Made by a program: the position numbers and the translations under genes. The notes under the pieces are model-generated. The model searched no databases and had not been told where the DNA came from. It saw only the letters and a list, made by a program, of their open reading frames with translations. A stretch of 64,000 nt of DNA from Prosthecobacter algae (GTDB lineage Bacteria > Verrucomicrobiota > Verrucomicrobiia > Verrucomicrobiales > Verrucomicrobiaceae), in contig NZ_BAABIA010000007.1 in assembly GCF_039542385.1 (NCBI RefSeq), positions 62,001 through 126,000 of the forward strand. The letters are read 5' to 3'. Shown in pieces: positions 53,420 through 61,661 of this stretch. The number at the start of each line of letters is the position of its first letter. Within the stretch, counting starts at the first letter, position 1.

Positions 53420-54391
53420 TCAGCGGCCCTTCCGGTCCAACCAGCGCACCAAGTCCGCTGTCACCTCAGCCTTCTGCACATCGTGCAGCAGCAGGTGATA
53501 GCTCCGCGTGTACCACAGCAGCCGTTTCTTCGGCGACCGCACCTGGCTGAACAACCCCTGCACCTGGTCCGGCGAAGACAGCACATCATTGGGCGAGGCC
53601 AAAAACAGCACCGGCATCCGCAGCCGCTTCGCCGCATCCGGATTCGCATCCAGCAGCCGCCCGATCTCCGTCAGCAGGCGCAGCGTGAAGCTGTTGATGT
53701 GATGCTCCGTCACGGCCATCTGCGCCCCATGCGTCGTCTCGCTTGTCACCTGGATCTTCTTCTCATCCACCCCCGCCAGATCGCCTAACGAATAGCGTGA
53801 CCGGGGTGACAGCGTGGCAGCCGTTTCCAGCAAAAACCGCCGGAAGCCGGAAACCGTCACTCGCAGCCCCGCCACTGGCGAAGCCAGCACAATCCCCGCC
53901 GGATCCTGCCGGTCATTCAGTCGGCTGGCTGCTGTGTGCAGGCAGATCAGGCTGCCCAGGCTCTCCCCATACCAAAACACCGGCACCCCGGGATGCCGCT
54001 TTCGCACCAGCAGGTGAAAGGCCTCCAGATCCCGCATCCACTGCCGGGCCGAGCCGATGTCCCCACGCTCCTCCTTCACCGGGTCCTTTCCCTGCCCGCG
54101 CAGGTCATAGGCATACACCGCATAGCCCTGCGCTGGCAGCTTGTCACCGATGAACCAAAAGTCCGAGGCCGCCCCGCTGAGCCCATGCACCGCAATCACC
54201 ACCCCGCGCGGTTTCAGGCCCGCAGCCGCCGGCCATTCCTGCCACGGCATCACCTTGCCGTCATAGCTCACCCAGCCGCCTGGTCGCAGTTCCGGCCGCG
54301 CCTGCCCAGTGGGCATGGACGAACAGGACGCTAAAAATAACACCAGCCCCAGCGCGGACAGCGCCAGCCACCGGCAGACAAGGTTGGTCAT
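53420..54391 (-). CDS. Alpha/beta hydrolase lipoprotein (monoglyceride-lipase type)
   Basis: The 323-residue protein, from the ATG at 54391, has a lipoprotein signal (LALSALGLVLFLASCSS). The hydrolase fold has VVIAVHGLSGAASDFWFIG, YAVYAYDLRGQGKDPVKEE, the nucleophile elbow WYGESLGSLICL, VLASPVAGLR, and a late catalytic His near WYTRSYHLLLHDVQ. It would be anchored in the envelope and cleave an ester or lipid. Last gene of the four-gene minus-strand operon with DUF1573, rhodanese and M14 genes; its start overlaps the M14 stop by four bases. Confidence 0.9.
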   Translation of the reverse strand: MTNLVCRWLALSALGLVLFLASCSSMPTGQARPELRPGGWVSYDGKVMPWQEWPAAAGLKPRGVVIAVHGLSGAASDFWFIGDKLPAQGYAVYAYDLRGQGKDPVKEERGDIGSARQWMRDLEAFHLLVRKRHPGVPVFWYGESLGSLICLHTAASRLNDRQDPAGIVLASPVAGLRVTVSGFRRFLLETAATLSPRSRYSLGDLAGVDEKKIQVTSETTHGAQMAVTEHHINSFTLRLLTEIGRLLDANPDAAKRLRMPVLFLASPNDVLSSPDQVQGLFSQVRSPKKRLLWYTRSYHLLLHDVQKAEVTADLVRWLDRKGR

Positions 54392-55170
54392 TCCCCAGTA
54401 TTCCCTGCAATGCACATGCCTGACAAGACCGCATTCACAAACTCTACCTGCGCCCTCACCCGCACATCCAGACCAAATTCCGACGGCGTTTCAAACGTCA
54501 GCGTCAGCCCGCAGCCCAGTTCATGCAGTACCACGGCTTCCGGCATCCCTGGCAAATGCTTCGGCACCCGGCTCTTGTGGATCACCCCGCCTGCCGCCCG
54601 GCTTTCATCAATGCGCCGCCGCCCATCTGGCGGGATCGCCCGCACTCCCGCCAGCATGTCCGGTGCCAGCCGTGGCCGTCCCCGCCTTCCCAGTTCATAG
54701 ACATAGCAGCCCTGGCCGTCATAGTCTTCATGCAGGCACAGGCCCACAGCCAGCCGCCGCCCCGCCACCACCTGCCGCCACGGCCCGCACACCGCATCTT
54801 CCGCCACGTGAAATCGCCGGTTCAGATCCTGCCCCAGATGGTCTACCCGCGTATTGCGCTGCAGCCCATGCGGATTCAGACAGGGAAAAATCAAAAAGCG
54901 TCCCGCCCGCAGCCGATCCACATTTTCCTCCGCCCACACCAGCAGCCCCCAGGCAGCCCCAGGCTCATCCCCATGCACGCCGGAGGAAAGATACACGGCT
55001 GCCTCCCCCGCCATCGCCCCCTTGGCCCCGGTCTCCAGCCAGCACACGGGAAGATCCTCCACCACCGCCAGCGTCTGCAATCGCACCCCCAGCCGCCGTG
55101 CCAGCTCGCGCCAGCGGCGCATCAGCGCGCGGTAACTGTGGGCCTCATGCAGCGGCAGCATCGGTGTCAT
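54388..55170 (-). CDS. M14-type zinc carboxypeptidase / AstE-like protein
   Basis: The 260-residue protein has zinc carboxypeptidase motifs: YLSSGVHGDEPGAAWGLLVW (H-x-x-E), IFPCLNPHGLQRNTRVDHLG, LGQDLNRRFHVAEDAVCGPW, a zinc His in LCLHEDYDG, and the catalytic Glu in LTFETPSEFGLD. This is closer to the succinylglutamate desuccinylase / aspartoacylase group than to digestive carboxypeptidases. No signal peptide is visible, so it is probably cytoplasmic. Substrate unknown; amino acid amides or murein peptides are possible. It is the third gene of the four-gene unit, 20 bases after rhodanese. Confidence 0.85.
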   Translation of the reverse strand: MTPMLPLHEAHSYRALMRRWRELARRLGVRLQTLAVVEDLPVCWLETGAKGAMAGEAAVYLSSGVHGDEPGAAWGLLVWAEENVDRLRAGRFLIFPCLNPHGLQRNTRVDHLGQDLNRRFHVAEDAVCGPWRQVVAGRRLAVGLCLHEDYDGQGCYVYELGRRGRPRLAPDMLAGVRAIPPDGRRRIDESRAAGGVIHKSRVPKHLPGMPEAVVLHELGCGLTLTFETPSEFGLDVRVRAQVEFVNAVLSGMCIAGNTGE

Positions 55171-55190
55171 AGTCAGTCAAAAATGCCTCC

Positions 55191-55628
55191 TCACTTCTGG
55201 CCCGCCACCCAGGCTGGCCAGCCCCCTTTCAGCACATAGCACTCATCCAGCGGCACCACCTCCAGCAGCCGCCGCTTCACCTCCCGGCTCGCCTCACACT
55301 TCTCTCCGCCGCAGTAAATGATCACCGGCAGAGTCGTCGTCTGCAGCACATCCAGCAACGCCAGTGACTGCTCCATGAATCCCTGCTCATTCAGCAGCAT
55401 CGCCCCCGGAATGTGCCCTTTTTCAAACACCTCCGCAGGCCGCGCATCAATCCACAGCACCTTCCCCTGCCAGCGTTCCTGGATGTCTTTGAGATTCACC
55501 TCATCCGCTGCCCTGGGGGCATCGCTGACATAGAGTGCCGGTGCCCGCGGGTGCAGCGCCTGGGTCACCCCCGCCGCACCTACCGCCAGCATCAACAACA
55601 TCAAAGCCTGGATCCAGGGAGACCTCAT
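55191..55628 (-). CDS. Exported rhodanese-like protein
   Basis: The 145-residue protein has an N-terminal membrane or signal segment (WIQALMLLMLAVGAAGVTQA) and one rhodanese domain: VLWIDARPAEVFEKGHIPGA, LLNEQGFMEQSLALLDVLQ and the active loop PVIIYCGGEKCEASREVK with catalytic Cys in YCGG. Rhodaneses move sulfane sulfur or act on persulfides. The active Cys is kept. The start overlaps the DUF1573 stop (ATGA), so the two products are made together and both point to sulfur or cysteine chemistry in the periplasm. Confidence 0.88.
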   Translation of the reverse strand: MRSPWIQALMLLMLAVGAAGVTQALHPRAPALYVSDAPRAADEVNLKDIQERWQGKVLWIDARPAEVFEKGHIPGAMLLNEQGFMEQSLALLDVLQTTTLPVIIYCGGEKCEASREVKRRLLEVVPLDECYVLKGGWPAWVAGQK

Positions 55629-56302
55629 GGCTGCTGCGACTCCGGTTTCCGATACACGGAGAAAAACGCCATCTGCCGCTGGTATTTCGGAATGGTGCTG
55701 TCTGTCTCGATCCTTAACGCCCCCAGCATCACCTCTCCCGTGGACTTCGGACGCAGCGTCACCTCATAGACCCGGCCTGGCTCGATCTCCTTCCAGCTAA
55801 ACTCGACATTCTCCCGCGTGGAAGTGATGGCCTTGATTTTCATGGGTCCGCTGCCTGTCATCGTCACCCGCGTCGTCTTCGGGGAGGTCTCATCTCCCAA
55901 CCACCACTGCAATGTCTTCGGCTCGATCCGGATCACCTCCGGCACCTCCAGGACAAACGGGATCACCCACTCCGCCTGCGCCGGATCATCCGTGCGCACA
56001 TGCACGGTCTTTTCATGCCTGCCGACGAAGCTCGACACCTTAAACTCGGCCTTTCCCGTGCCCATCTCGCCAGGGGCATACACCGCCTTGTCCAGCGATG
56101 CACTCAGGCAACTGCACGCGCTTTCGATATCAAGCACCTTTACCGGTTTTGTCCCCTTGTTATGGAACACAAACGTCGTCGTGATGGATTCATCCTCCGG
56201 CTTCGGCTTCAGCTCGATCACCGGCACTTCCAGCGCCAGCTCCGCCACCGCCGCCATTGGCAGCAGCCCCGCCAAAAGACCCAGGCATAAAAAAGCTCTC
56301 AT
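55625..56302 (-). CDS. Secreted DUF1573 protein
   Basis: The 225-residue protein, from the ATG at 56302, has a signal peptide (FLCLGLLAGLLPMAAVA) and a DUF1573 Ig-like domain with the family motif VFHNKGTKPVKVLDIESACSC (in part; the CSC cysteine pair), then a second beta domain (about 120-215). DUF1573 proteins are common secreted proteins in PVC and Bacteroidetes bacteria. First gene of the operon with rhodanese, M14 and hydrolase genes. The Cys pair could be the partner of the rhodanese, which is inference. Confidence 0.87.
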   Translation of the reverse strand: MRAFLCLGLLAGLLPMAAVAELALEVPVIELKPKPEDESITTTFVFHNKGTKPVKVLDIESACSCLSASLDKAVYAPGEMGTGKAEFKVSSFVGRHEKTVHVRTDDPAQAEWVIPFVLEVPEVIRIEPKTLQWWLGDETSPKTTRVTMTGSGPMKIKAITSTRENVEFSWKEIEPGRVYEVTLRPKSTGEVMLGALRIETDSTIPKYQRQMAFFSVYRKPESQQP

Positions 56303-56450
56303 GTGGAAAAATAAACCTGCCCCCAATGGCTACGTCAACCAGTCCCTCAAAGACGCCCCGGCAGGCGAAATCCATCCTGCCAGTGACGGACCTGCTTTTT
56401 GGGAGTGAAAATGATCTTTCCGGCGAGGAAAAGACGCATGATCTTCTGCC

Positions 56451-56621
56451 ATGAATTCTTTTCTACGTTTCTTGCCAAGCCGGATGCTGCGTATCTGGCC
56501 ACTCCTGGCGCTTGGGGTGGTATGCACCTTTGGGGCGAACTGTACCAGCCGTAAGGCGGCACAGCAGCAGGAGATGGAACGGCAGGCGTGGGAGGCGCGC
56601 TCTTGCCTGCCCCAGATCTGA
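56451..56621 (+). CDS. Small membrane-anchored or lipoprotein-like peptide
   Basis: A 56-codon ORF encodes a Phe/Arg-rich start (MNSFLRFLPSRML), a hydrophobic stretch (WPLLALGVVCTFGANC) and a charged Gln/Arg tail. It resembles a lipoprotein, but the residue before the second Cys is Asn, which is poor for a lipobox. It is oriented like, and 58 bases ahead of, the next lipoprotein gene. Its reality depends on conservation. Confidence 0.45.
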   Translation: MNSFLRFLPSRMLRIWPLLALGVVCTFGANCTSRKAAQQQEMERQAWEARSCLPQI

Positions 56622-56679
56622 AGCCCCACTTTCCATCCAAGAGTGATCCGATGGGCGGCGGGAATCCGCATGAGCGGAT

Positions 56680-57378
56680 ATGAATCTCTATTCACGCCGC
56701 GAATTTCGCCTTCACGAAAAAGTCCTGATCGTCCTGACCTTGGCGCTGGGGTACCTGCTGGGACTGACGGGTTGCAGCCTGACCCGCAAAAATACGCAGG
56801 GGATGCGGGAGGCCAAGGAGCCCGAGCAAGAGTTTCGCCCTGGTTGGCTGGCAGGGTGCCAGGGGCTGCTGTGGAGTGAGAATGACCACTGGAACCTGAG
56901 AGTGATAGATCTCCTGGAGTCCGGCCATCATCTGACGATCCGATTTCCCAAGAACCCTGGGCGCACTCGCCGTGGAGATGCCCAGGTGGCCATCCTGCCG
57001 TCGGCTGCCAATTCAGGCTCCCATGCCCAAAGCGTGACCCTGGTGATGCTGACGGGCGTCTTTGATGGAAATTCTGAGGTGATCAACCGAGAGACGCATT
57101 TTTCCCAGGACCTGGGCCTGCCCACACAGCTAGTACTGGGCCTGCACGTGGAGAAGCGGGGACCAGGCCCGGAGGTGATGACCTGCACCCTCGGCTACAA
57201 ACCTGGGCCGGGAGACCGCTACGTGACCGCCGCCGGAGCGGTCGAACTGCCCTGGATGGCGAGGTCCCGTGCGGGCATGGTGGGGCGCGCCCTGCTGTAT
57301 CCGGTGACGGTGCCGGTGGATGCGGCGGCTTTTCCGGTGGAAAACGGGGCTGCAGTCCTGATGATGCCCAGACGATAG
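56680..57378 (+). CDS. Putative lipoprotein of unknown function
   Basis: The 232-residue product has a charged start (MNLYSRREFRLHEKV), a hydrophobic segment LIVLTLALGYLLGLTGCS with lipobox LTGC at about residue 32, and a soluble beta-rich domain (HWNLRVIDLLESGHHLTIRF; VTLVMLTGVFDGNSEVINRE; GPEVMTCTLGYKPGPGDRYV). No family is recognised. It precedes the SGNH-like gene by about 88 bases. Confidence 0.68.
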   Translation: MNLYSRREFRLHEKVLIVLTLALGYLLGLTGCSLTRKNTQGMREAKEPEQEFRPGWLAGCQGLLWSENDHWNLRVIDLLESGHHLTIRFPKNPGRTRRGDAQVAILPSAANSGSHAQSVTLVMLTGVFDGNSEVINRETHFSQDLGLPTQLVLGLHVEKRGPGPEVMTCTLGYKPGPGDRYVTAAGAVELPWMARSRAGMVGRALLYPVTVPVDAAAFPVENGAAVLMMPRR

Positions 57379-57466
57379 AGGTGACCTTTCTCATCCCTGC
57401 CAATGAGCGTGGAACAGAGGGCATCTTCTCGCTGGAAAAGCTGGCCCAACTCGCTGAAGTGAGGGG

Positions 57467-59599
57467 ATGATGATTGCAGGTAAACGCAGGATCCGAAGCG
57501 CAGCGTGGGCAACAGGATGGCTGGGCCTCATGGCCGGGGCTGCCCTGGGCCAGACGACGCCGGACCTGACGGCGCAGAAGGCGGAAGCACGTGCGCTGGA
57601 GAAGCGGCTGCCTGTGCCGACGCTGGCCCCCAAAGTGAGCTTTGATCTGAGCCCGGCGCGGCAGGAGCGGTTCCAGACCTTCTTGCCCAAAACCTACCGG
57701 AAGCTCTCCCAAAGGGAGCCGTTGCAGGTGCTGGTGCTGGGCGATGCCAGCGCGCTGAAAATCCATGAGGGAAAACCGGTGGAGACCTTTCCGGGTGTAT
57801 TCGCCGAGGCCCTGGCAGCCCAGTTTTACTACACCGGCGGGGTGAAGGTGGGACCTGCGCGGGGGGCCGCCGAAGCGCCGACGATCGGCCTGCGGGTGCT
57901 GGCGAGGCCCGGTGGGAGTGTGCTGGATGCGGCGTCGATCCTGCAATCCACAGCCAGACAGGCCCCGGTGGATGTGGTGATGATCTGCTATGGCCAGGGA
58001 GATGCGGGCATGCAGCCACCCGCCTTTGCCAGGGCGGTGAATGCAGCGCTGGCGGGGGCGAAACAACTGGGGGCAGAGGTGATTTTATGCAGTCCGTGGC
58101 TGCCCGTGGCGGCGCAGTCTGAAAGCGTGCTGGGGCTGACCCGCCCTCTGGCGGATGCGTTGAAAGAGGCCGCACAGGAGCTGGGTGTGCTTTATGCAGA
58201 CCTGGGGGATCTGTCCCGCCTGCTGACGATTCCCGCACCGGAAACGCAGGATGAGGCGCAGGTGTTTGAGCGGGTGGAGAGTGCTTACCGGGAGTTTTTT
58301 CGCCTGGAGGAAGACGGAGGTTTCACCCCGAAGGTGGGTCTGCACCAGGCCCTCGGGCGGCTCATCTACAAAGATCTGCTGGATGCCCCGCCGAGCCTGC
58401 CCTGGCAAACCACAGGGGCCAAGGTGAGGCCTGAAGGAGGCGATGGCCTGACGCTGACCTACTCGCTGAAAAATTCAGGAACGAAGGCGATGGAAATCAC
58501 GGCCCTGCCGCTGATCGCCAGCGGCTGGAAACCCGTGGAAGCGAAAGCGAAGGTGAAGGTGGAGCCTGGAGCCGCCCCAGTGATGACCGTGCGCTATGTG
58601 GCCGAAAACGGAGTGCCACCGCTGCAAGAAGCCGTGCTGCGGCTGCCTTTGCTGATCTGCAGCGGCACCTATACCCACGTGGAAACCCTGCGTGCCAGCG
58701 TGGAGCCAGTGGGGATCGTGTGGGGACTGGAGACGCAGTTTAACCAGGAGACAGGATTCCTGGCCAGCTGCCAGGTGGTGAATCCGGGCAAGACCTTGAT
58801 CAAGGGCGACTGGCAGGCGGAATTCGCCGGGCAGAAGCTGACCGGCACCCTGGATCTACCCTCCGAGGGGACCCAGCCCCTGAACCTGCGATTTGACCTG
58901 CCCAAGGAAAGCCCGGCGGTGAACCGGGTGCCCCTCAAGCTGACCCTGAATGTCGCAGGACAGACACTGACGGCGACCCGGCAGGTGACCCTGACCCGCA
59001 ACCTGGGCCTGGACCAGGCGATACCACTGACGGCCACGCCCGGAACCAAATCCCCTGCCCCCGTGACGTTGACAGCAAAGGCCAATGCCAAGGCGCTGAC
59101 GCTGACCTTCGACCTGCCTGGAGACGGAGCCCTGCAGGATGCGCCTGACGGCAGCGGCCCCTCCTGGCAGGTGGAGATGAATCTGGATGCGCGCAGCTAT
59201 GGCAAGCGGCTGGAACAAGGCAGCACGGCAACCGTGCGGGCCACCGGCATGGCGGTGGATGGAGCCGGGAAGGTTCATCCAGTGGCAGAGTGGGCCTTTG
59301 GCACGGGCTATGCAGCCAACTTTGCCCCCAAGGAATTTCAAGCTGGGCTGAGCACTGGCAGTGAAGGACGGCAGATCACGCTGACGGTGCCACGCAGCTA
59401 TCTGTATCTACACGAGTGGGCGCTAGACAATGGCAACAGCCAGATGGGCCTGGGCGTGCGGCTGACGCTGCAAGGGACCGAGGGCTATGTGACCTACCAC
59501 CTGCCACTGACCGCCAAGGCGGTGAATGATGTGGAGGCCCTGGTGGTGCTGGAACTGACAGCAAAACCCACGGCGCGGGCGACGGTGGATGTGGAGTGA
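57467..59599 (+). CDS. Secreted protein with an SGNH-hydrolase-like domain and beta-sandwich repeats
   Basis: The 710-residue protein has a signal segment (WATGWLGLMAGAALGQ). Residues about 80-280 resemble an SGNH/GDSL esterase: the first block reads VLVLGDASALKIHE in place of GDS, a Gly-containing second block (RVLARPGGSVLDAASIL), and a VMICYGQGDAGM block. An HxxD end is not clear. The rest (about 310-710) is two or more beta-sandwich domains with repeated LTLTYSLKNSG, PLKLTLNVAG, and VTLTAKANAKALTLTFD. Because the catalytic Ser block is altered, activity is uncertain; it may be a binding protein. Starts at MMIAGKRR, overlapping a short possible ORF. Confidence 0.72.
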   Translation: MMIAGKRRIRSAAWATGWLGLMAGAALGQTTPDLTAQKAEARALEKRLPVPTLAPKVSFDLSPARQERFQTFLPKTYRKLSQREPLQVLVLGDASALKIHEGKPVETFPGVFAEALAAQFYYTGGVKVGPARGAAEAPTIGLRVLARPGGSVLDAASILQSTARQAPVDVVMICYGQGDAGMQPPAFARAVNAALAGAKQLGAEVILCSPWLPVAAQSESVLGLTRPLADALKEAAQELGVLYADLGDLSRLLTIPAPETQDEAQVFERVESAYREFFRLEEDGGFTPKVGLHQALGRLIYKDLLDAPPSLPWQTTGAKVRPEGGDGLTLTYSLKNSGTKAMEITALPLIASGWKPVEAKAKVKVEPGAAPVMTVRYVAENGVPPLQEAVLRLPLLICSGTYTHVETLRASVEPVGIVWGLETQFNQETGFLASCQVVNPGKTLIKGDWQAEFAGQKLTGTLDLPSEGTQPLNLRFDLPKESPAVNRVPLKLTLNVAGQTLTATRQVTLTRNLGLDQAIPLTATPGTKSPAPVTLTAKANAKALTLTFDLPGDGALQDAPDGSGPSWQVEMNLDARSYGKRLEQGSTATVRATGMAVDGAGKVHPVAEWAFGTGYAANFAPKEFQAGLSTGSEGRQITLTVPRSYLYLHEWALDNGNSQMGLGVRLTLQGTEGYVTYHLPLTAKAVNDVEALVVLELTAKPTARATVDVE

Positions 59600-59673
59600 G
59601 AAAAAGCCGCCGGATGGGGTGCAGCAAGGCCCCTTGATCCTTGCAGAGACGTGGGTTTGCGCGAAACTGTCGG

Positions 59674-60990
59674 GTGGCAGAGACCGACCCAACCAAACCC
59701 GCCCCGCGCTTTGAAGATTTGCGCGGCATCCTCCGTTATGTGCCGCAATTCCGGCAGCGTGTGTTTGTCATCGCCATTGACGGGGCGCTAATGCACCAGC
59801 CCGGGTTTGCCAGCCTGCTGCAAGACGTGGCCGTGCTGCAGTCTCTGAACATCGAGGTGGTACTCATTTTCGGTGCCCGGGCGCAGTTGCGCTACCTGGC
59901 GAATCTACGCGGTGTGGAGCTGAGCAGCGACGACGGCATGGGCCGTACAGATCCGGCGACCCTCGAGGTGGCCGTGGATGCAATCACGCGCCAAACGAGC
60001 GCCCTGATGGCGGACCTGACCGCACTGGAGATGCCTGTGGCAGTCTCCAACGCCCTGGCTGTACACCCCGCCGGCGTGATCAATGGCATTGACCAGGAAT
60101 TCACGGGCCGGATCGAACGCGTGGACACGGAAACACTGAGTGCGCTGCTGAAGGCGGACATCATTCCTGTCTTGCCGCCTCTGGGTTATGACAGCCGTGG
60201 GACAACGCTGCGTCTGAATTCCGACGCCGTGGCCGTGGAGGTAGCGATCGCACTGCGGGCTGCCAAAGTGATTTTCGTCTCCGAAGCGGGCCTCACCGCT
60301 CCCGATGGCACCCGACTGGCCCAGATTTCCGTAGCCGGTGCACGGGAAATCTACCGGATGAAGGATCCCCGTCATGATGTGAACCTGCTGTCCAAGCTAC
60401 GCTACGCGGCCCTGGCCTGCCAGGAGGGCGTGCCGCGCGTACACATCGTGGATGGCAGCCAGGATGAAGCGCTGCTGTCAGAGCTTTTCAGCAACGAAGG
60501 CGTGGGCACCATGATCCATGCCGATGACTATCAGCAGATCCGCAAGGCCTATGCCCAGGATGTACCAGCCCTGCTGTCCCTCATGCAGCAGTCCATGGAC
60601 GATGCCGCGCTGGTGCCACGGACACGGGAGGAGATCCTGGCAAAAATTCAGGACTTCTTTGTACTGGAGGTGGATGAAAACCCCATCGGCTCCGTCGCCG
60701 TCCACAGCTACGATGAAGGCGGCAAGAGAATCGGCGAACTTGCCTGCCTGTTTGTTCGGCGCAGCCACAAAAACCGGGGCCATGGCCAGAAATTGGTGGC
60801 CTACGCGGAGGAGATCGCCCGCCAGCGCGGCTGCGATGTTTTGGTGGCGCTGAGCACCCAGGCCTTCCGGTTCTTTGAAGAAAAGATGGGCTTTGAAGTC
60901 ACCACGCCAGATTCACTCCCGGCTCCACGCCGCGAGAAGTATGACATCAGCGGCCGGAATTCGAAGGTGCTGATGAAGCCCCTGAAGTGA
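59674..60990 (+). CDS. argA: Amino-acid N-acetyltransferase (N-acetylglutamate synthase)
   Basis: The enzyme makes N-acetylglutamate, the first step of arginine synthesis. A GTG start at 59674 (VAETDPTKPAPRFEDL) gives 438 residues, near the length of E. coli ArgA; an upstream TTG at 59641 adds eleven odd residues. Residues about 15-280 form the amino acid kinase-like domain (QRVFVIAIDGALM; VVLIFGARAQL; DIIPVLPPLGYDSRGTTLRL). The C-terminal GNAT domain (about 295-430) has GSVAVHSYDEGGKRIGELACL (in part) and the acetyl-CoA loop RRSHKNRGHGQKLVAY. The C-terminal half carries the transferase and the N-terminal half the arginine-feedback site. No other arg genes are close. Confidence 0.93.
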   Translation: MAETDPTKPAPRFEDLRGILRYVPQFRQRVFVIAIDGALMHQPGFASLLQDVAVLQSLNIEVVLIFGARAQLRYLANLRGVELSSDDGMGRTDPATLEVAVDAITRQTSALMADLTALEMPVAVSNALAVHPAGVINGIDQEFTGRIERVDTETLSALLKADIIPVLPPLGYDSRGTTLRLNSDAVAVEVAIALRAAKVIFVSEAGLTAPDGTRLAQISVAGAREIYRMKDPRHDVNLLSKLRYAALACQEGVPRVHIVDGSQDEALLSELFSNEGVGTMIHADDYQQIRKAYAQDVPALLSLMQQSMDDAALVPRTREEILAKIQDFFVLEVDENPIGSVAVHSYDEGGKRIGELACLFVRRSHKNRGHGQKLVAYAEEIARQRGCDVLVALSTQAFRFFEEKMGFEVTTPDSLPAPRREKYDISGRNSKVLMKPLK

Positions 60991-61035
60991 CCCTCTGGCC
61001 AAAGCCAGAGAACCTTCAGCGGAGACACTCGCGTT

Positions 61036-61515
61036 TCAGTCCTCGGGGGCACCTTCCTCGCCGTGGCCTTCTTCGGCCATGCGCTGAATGATGCCCGAAA
61101 GGTACTCGATGTAGCCATGGACGTCCAGGTGGTCCGGCTCAGGTTCGCCGCGGACGGCGTAGAGCCAGCCGACCTCATAGGGATCCGTGCGGACCACGCA
61201 GGCGTCCTGCTTGAGGTAGGGATTGCCTCCGGCAAACTGGCCCTGCATGACCGCATACACATCCGAGGCGGCTTTGAATCCTTCCACCCAGCCGATGTTT
61301 TTACCTGGCTCCACAGGGTCCCCTTCCTTGGTCGGCCACTCGCAGTCCACCAGCTCGCCCAGCATGCGTGTGGCGAACTTGGTGAAGCCGACTCGCCAGA
61401 GACCCGGGTCACCCTCCACTGGGGCCATCCAGTAATGGGAACGGGAGTAACGATAGGCCTCAGGAAAACGGGCGGAAAATCGGGCGTGTTTAAAACGGAC
61501 GGTCGGGAGGGACAT
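61036..61515 (-). CDS. Orphan GcvH-like lipoyl-domain protein
   Basis: The 159-residue protein matches the glycine-cleavage H protein along its length: HYWMAPVEGDPGLWRVGFT, FATRMLGELVDCEWPTKEGD, GKNIGWVEGFKAASDVYAVM and LKQDACVVRTDPYEVGWLY. The lipoyl-acceptor Lys is kept in the GFKAASD segment (K81), where GcvH has SVKAASD. The N-terminal leader (about 1-20) and the C-terminal acidic tail are longer than in GcvH. No gcvT, gcvP or lipoate genes lie in the window. It may carry a lipoyl arm for a process other than glycine cleavage, which is inference. Confidence 0.85.
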   Translation of the reverse strand: MSLPTVRFKHARFSARFPEAYRYSRSHYWMAPVEGDPGLWRVGFTKFATRMLGELVDCEWPTKEGDPVEPGKNIGWVEGFKAASDVYAVMQGQFAGGNPYLKQDACVVRTDPYEVGWLYAVRGEPEPDHLDVHGYIEYLSGIIQRMAEEGHGEEGAPED

Positions 61516-61661
61516 GCGGGCGGCAGAGAACGGTGCGAGAAAGGGCCGTCTATTGGGCGGATGGAAAGTATTGCAAAAAAGAGTGACAGGCGGAGAGCCT
61601 TCGCCCCTGCTGCGAAAACAGACAGTTGTTCAAAGGATCTGGCAGGGCTGTGCCCGCAGAC

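Noticed and set aside
57381-57470. 29-codon GTG ORF whose stop overlaps the SGNH-like gene start
   Set aside because: It has no signal, no family and a weak start; the overlap could be chance.
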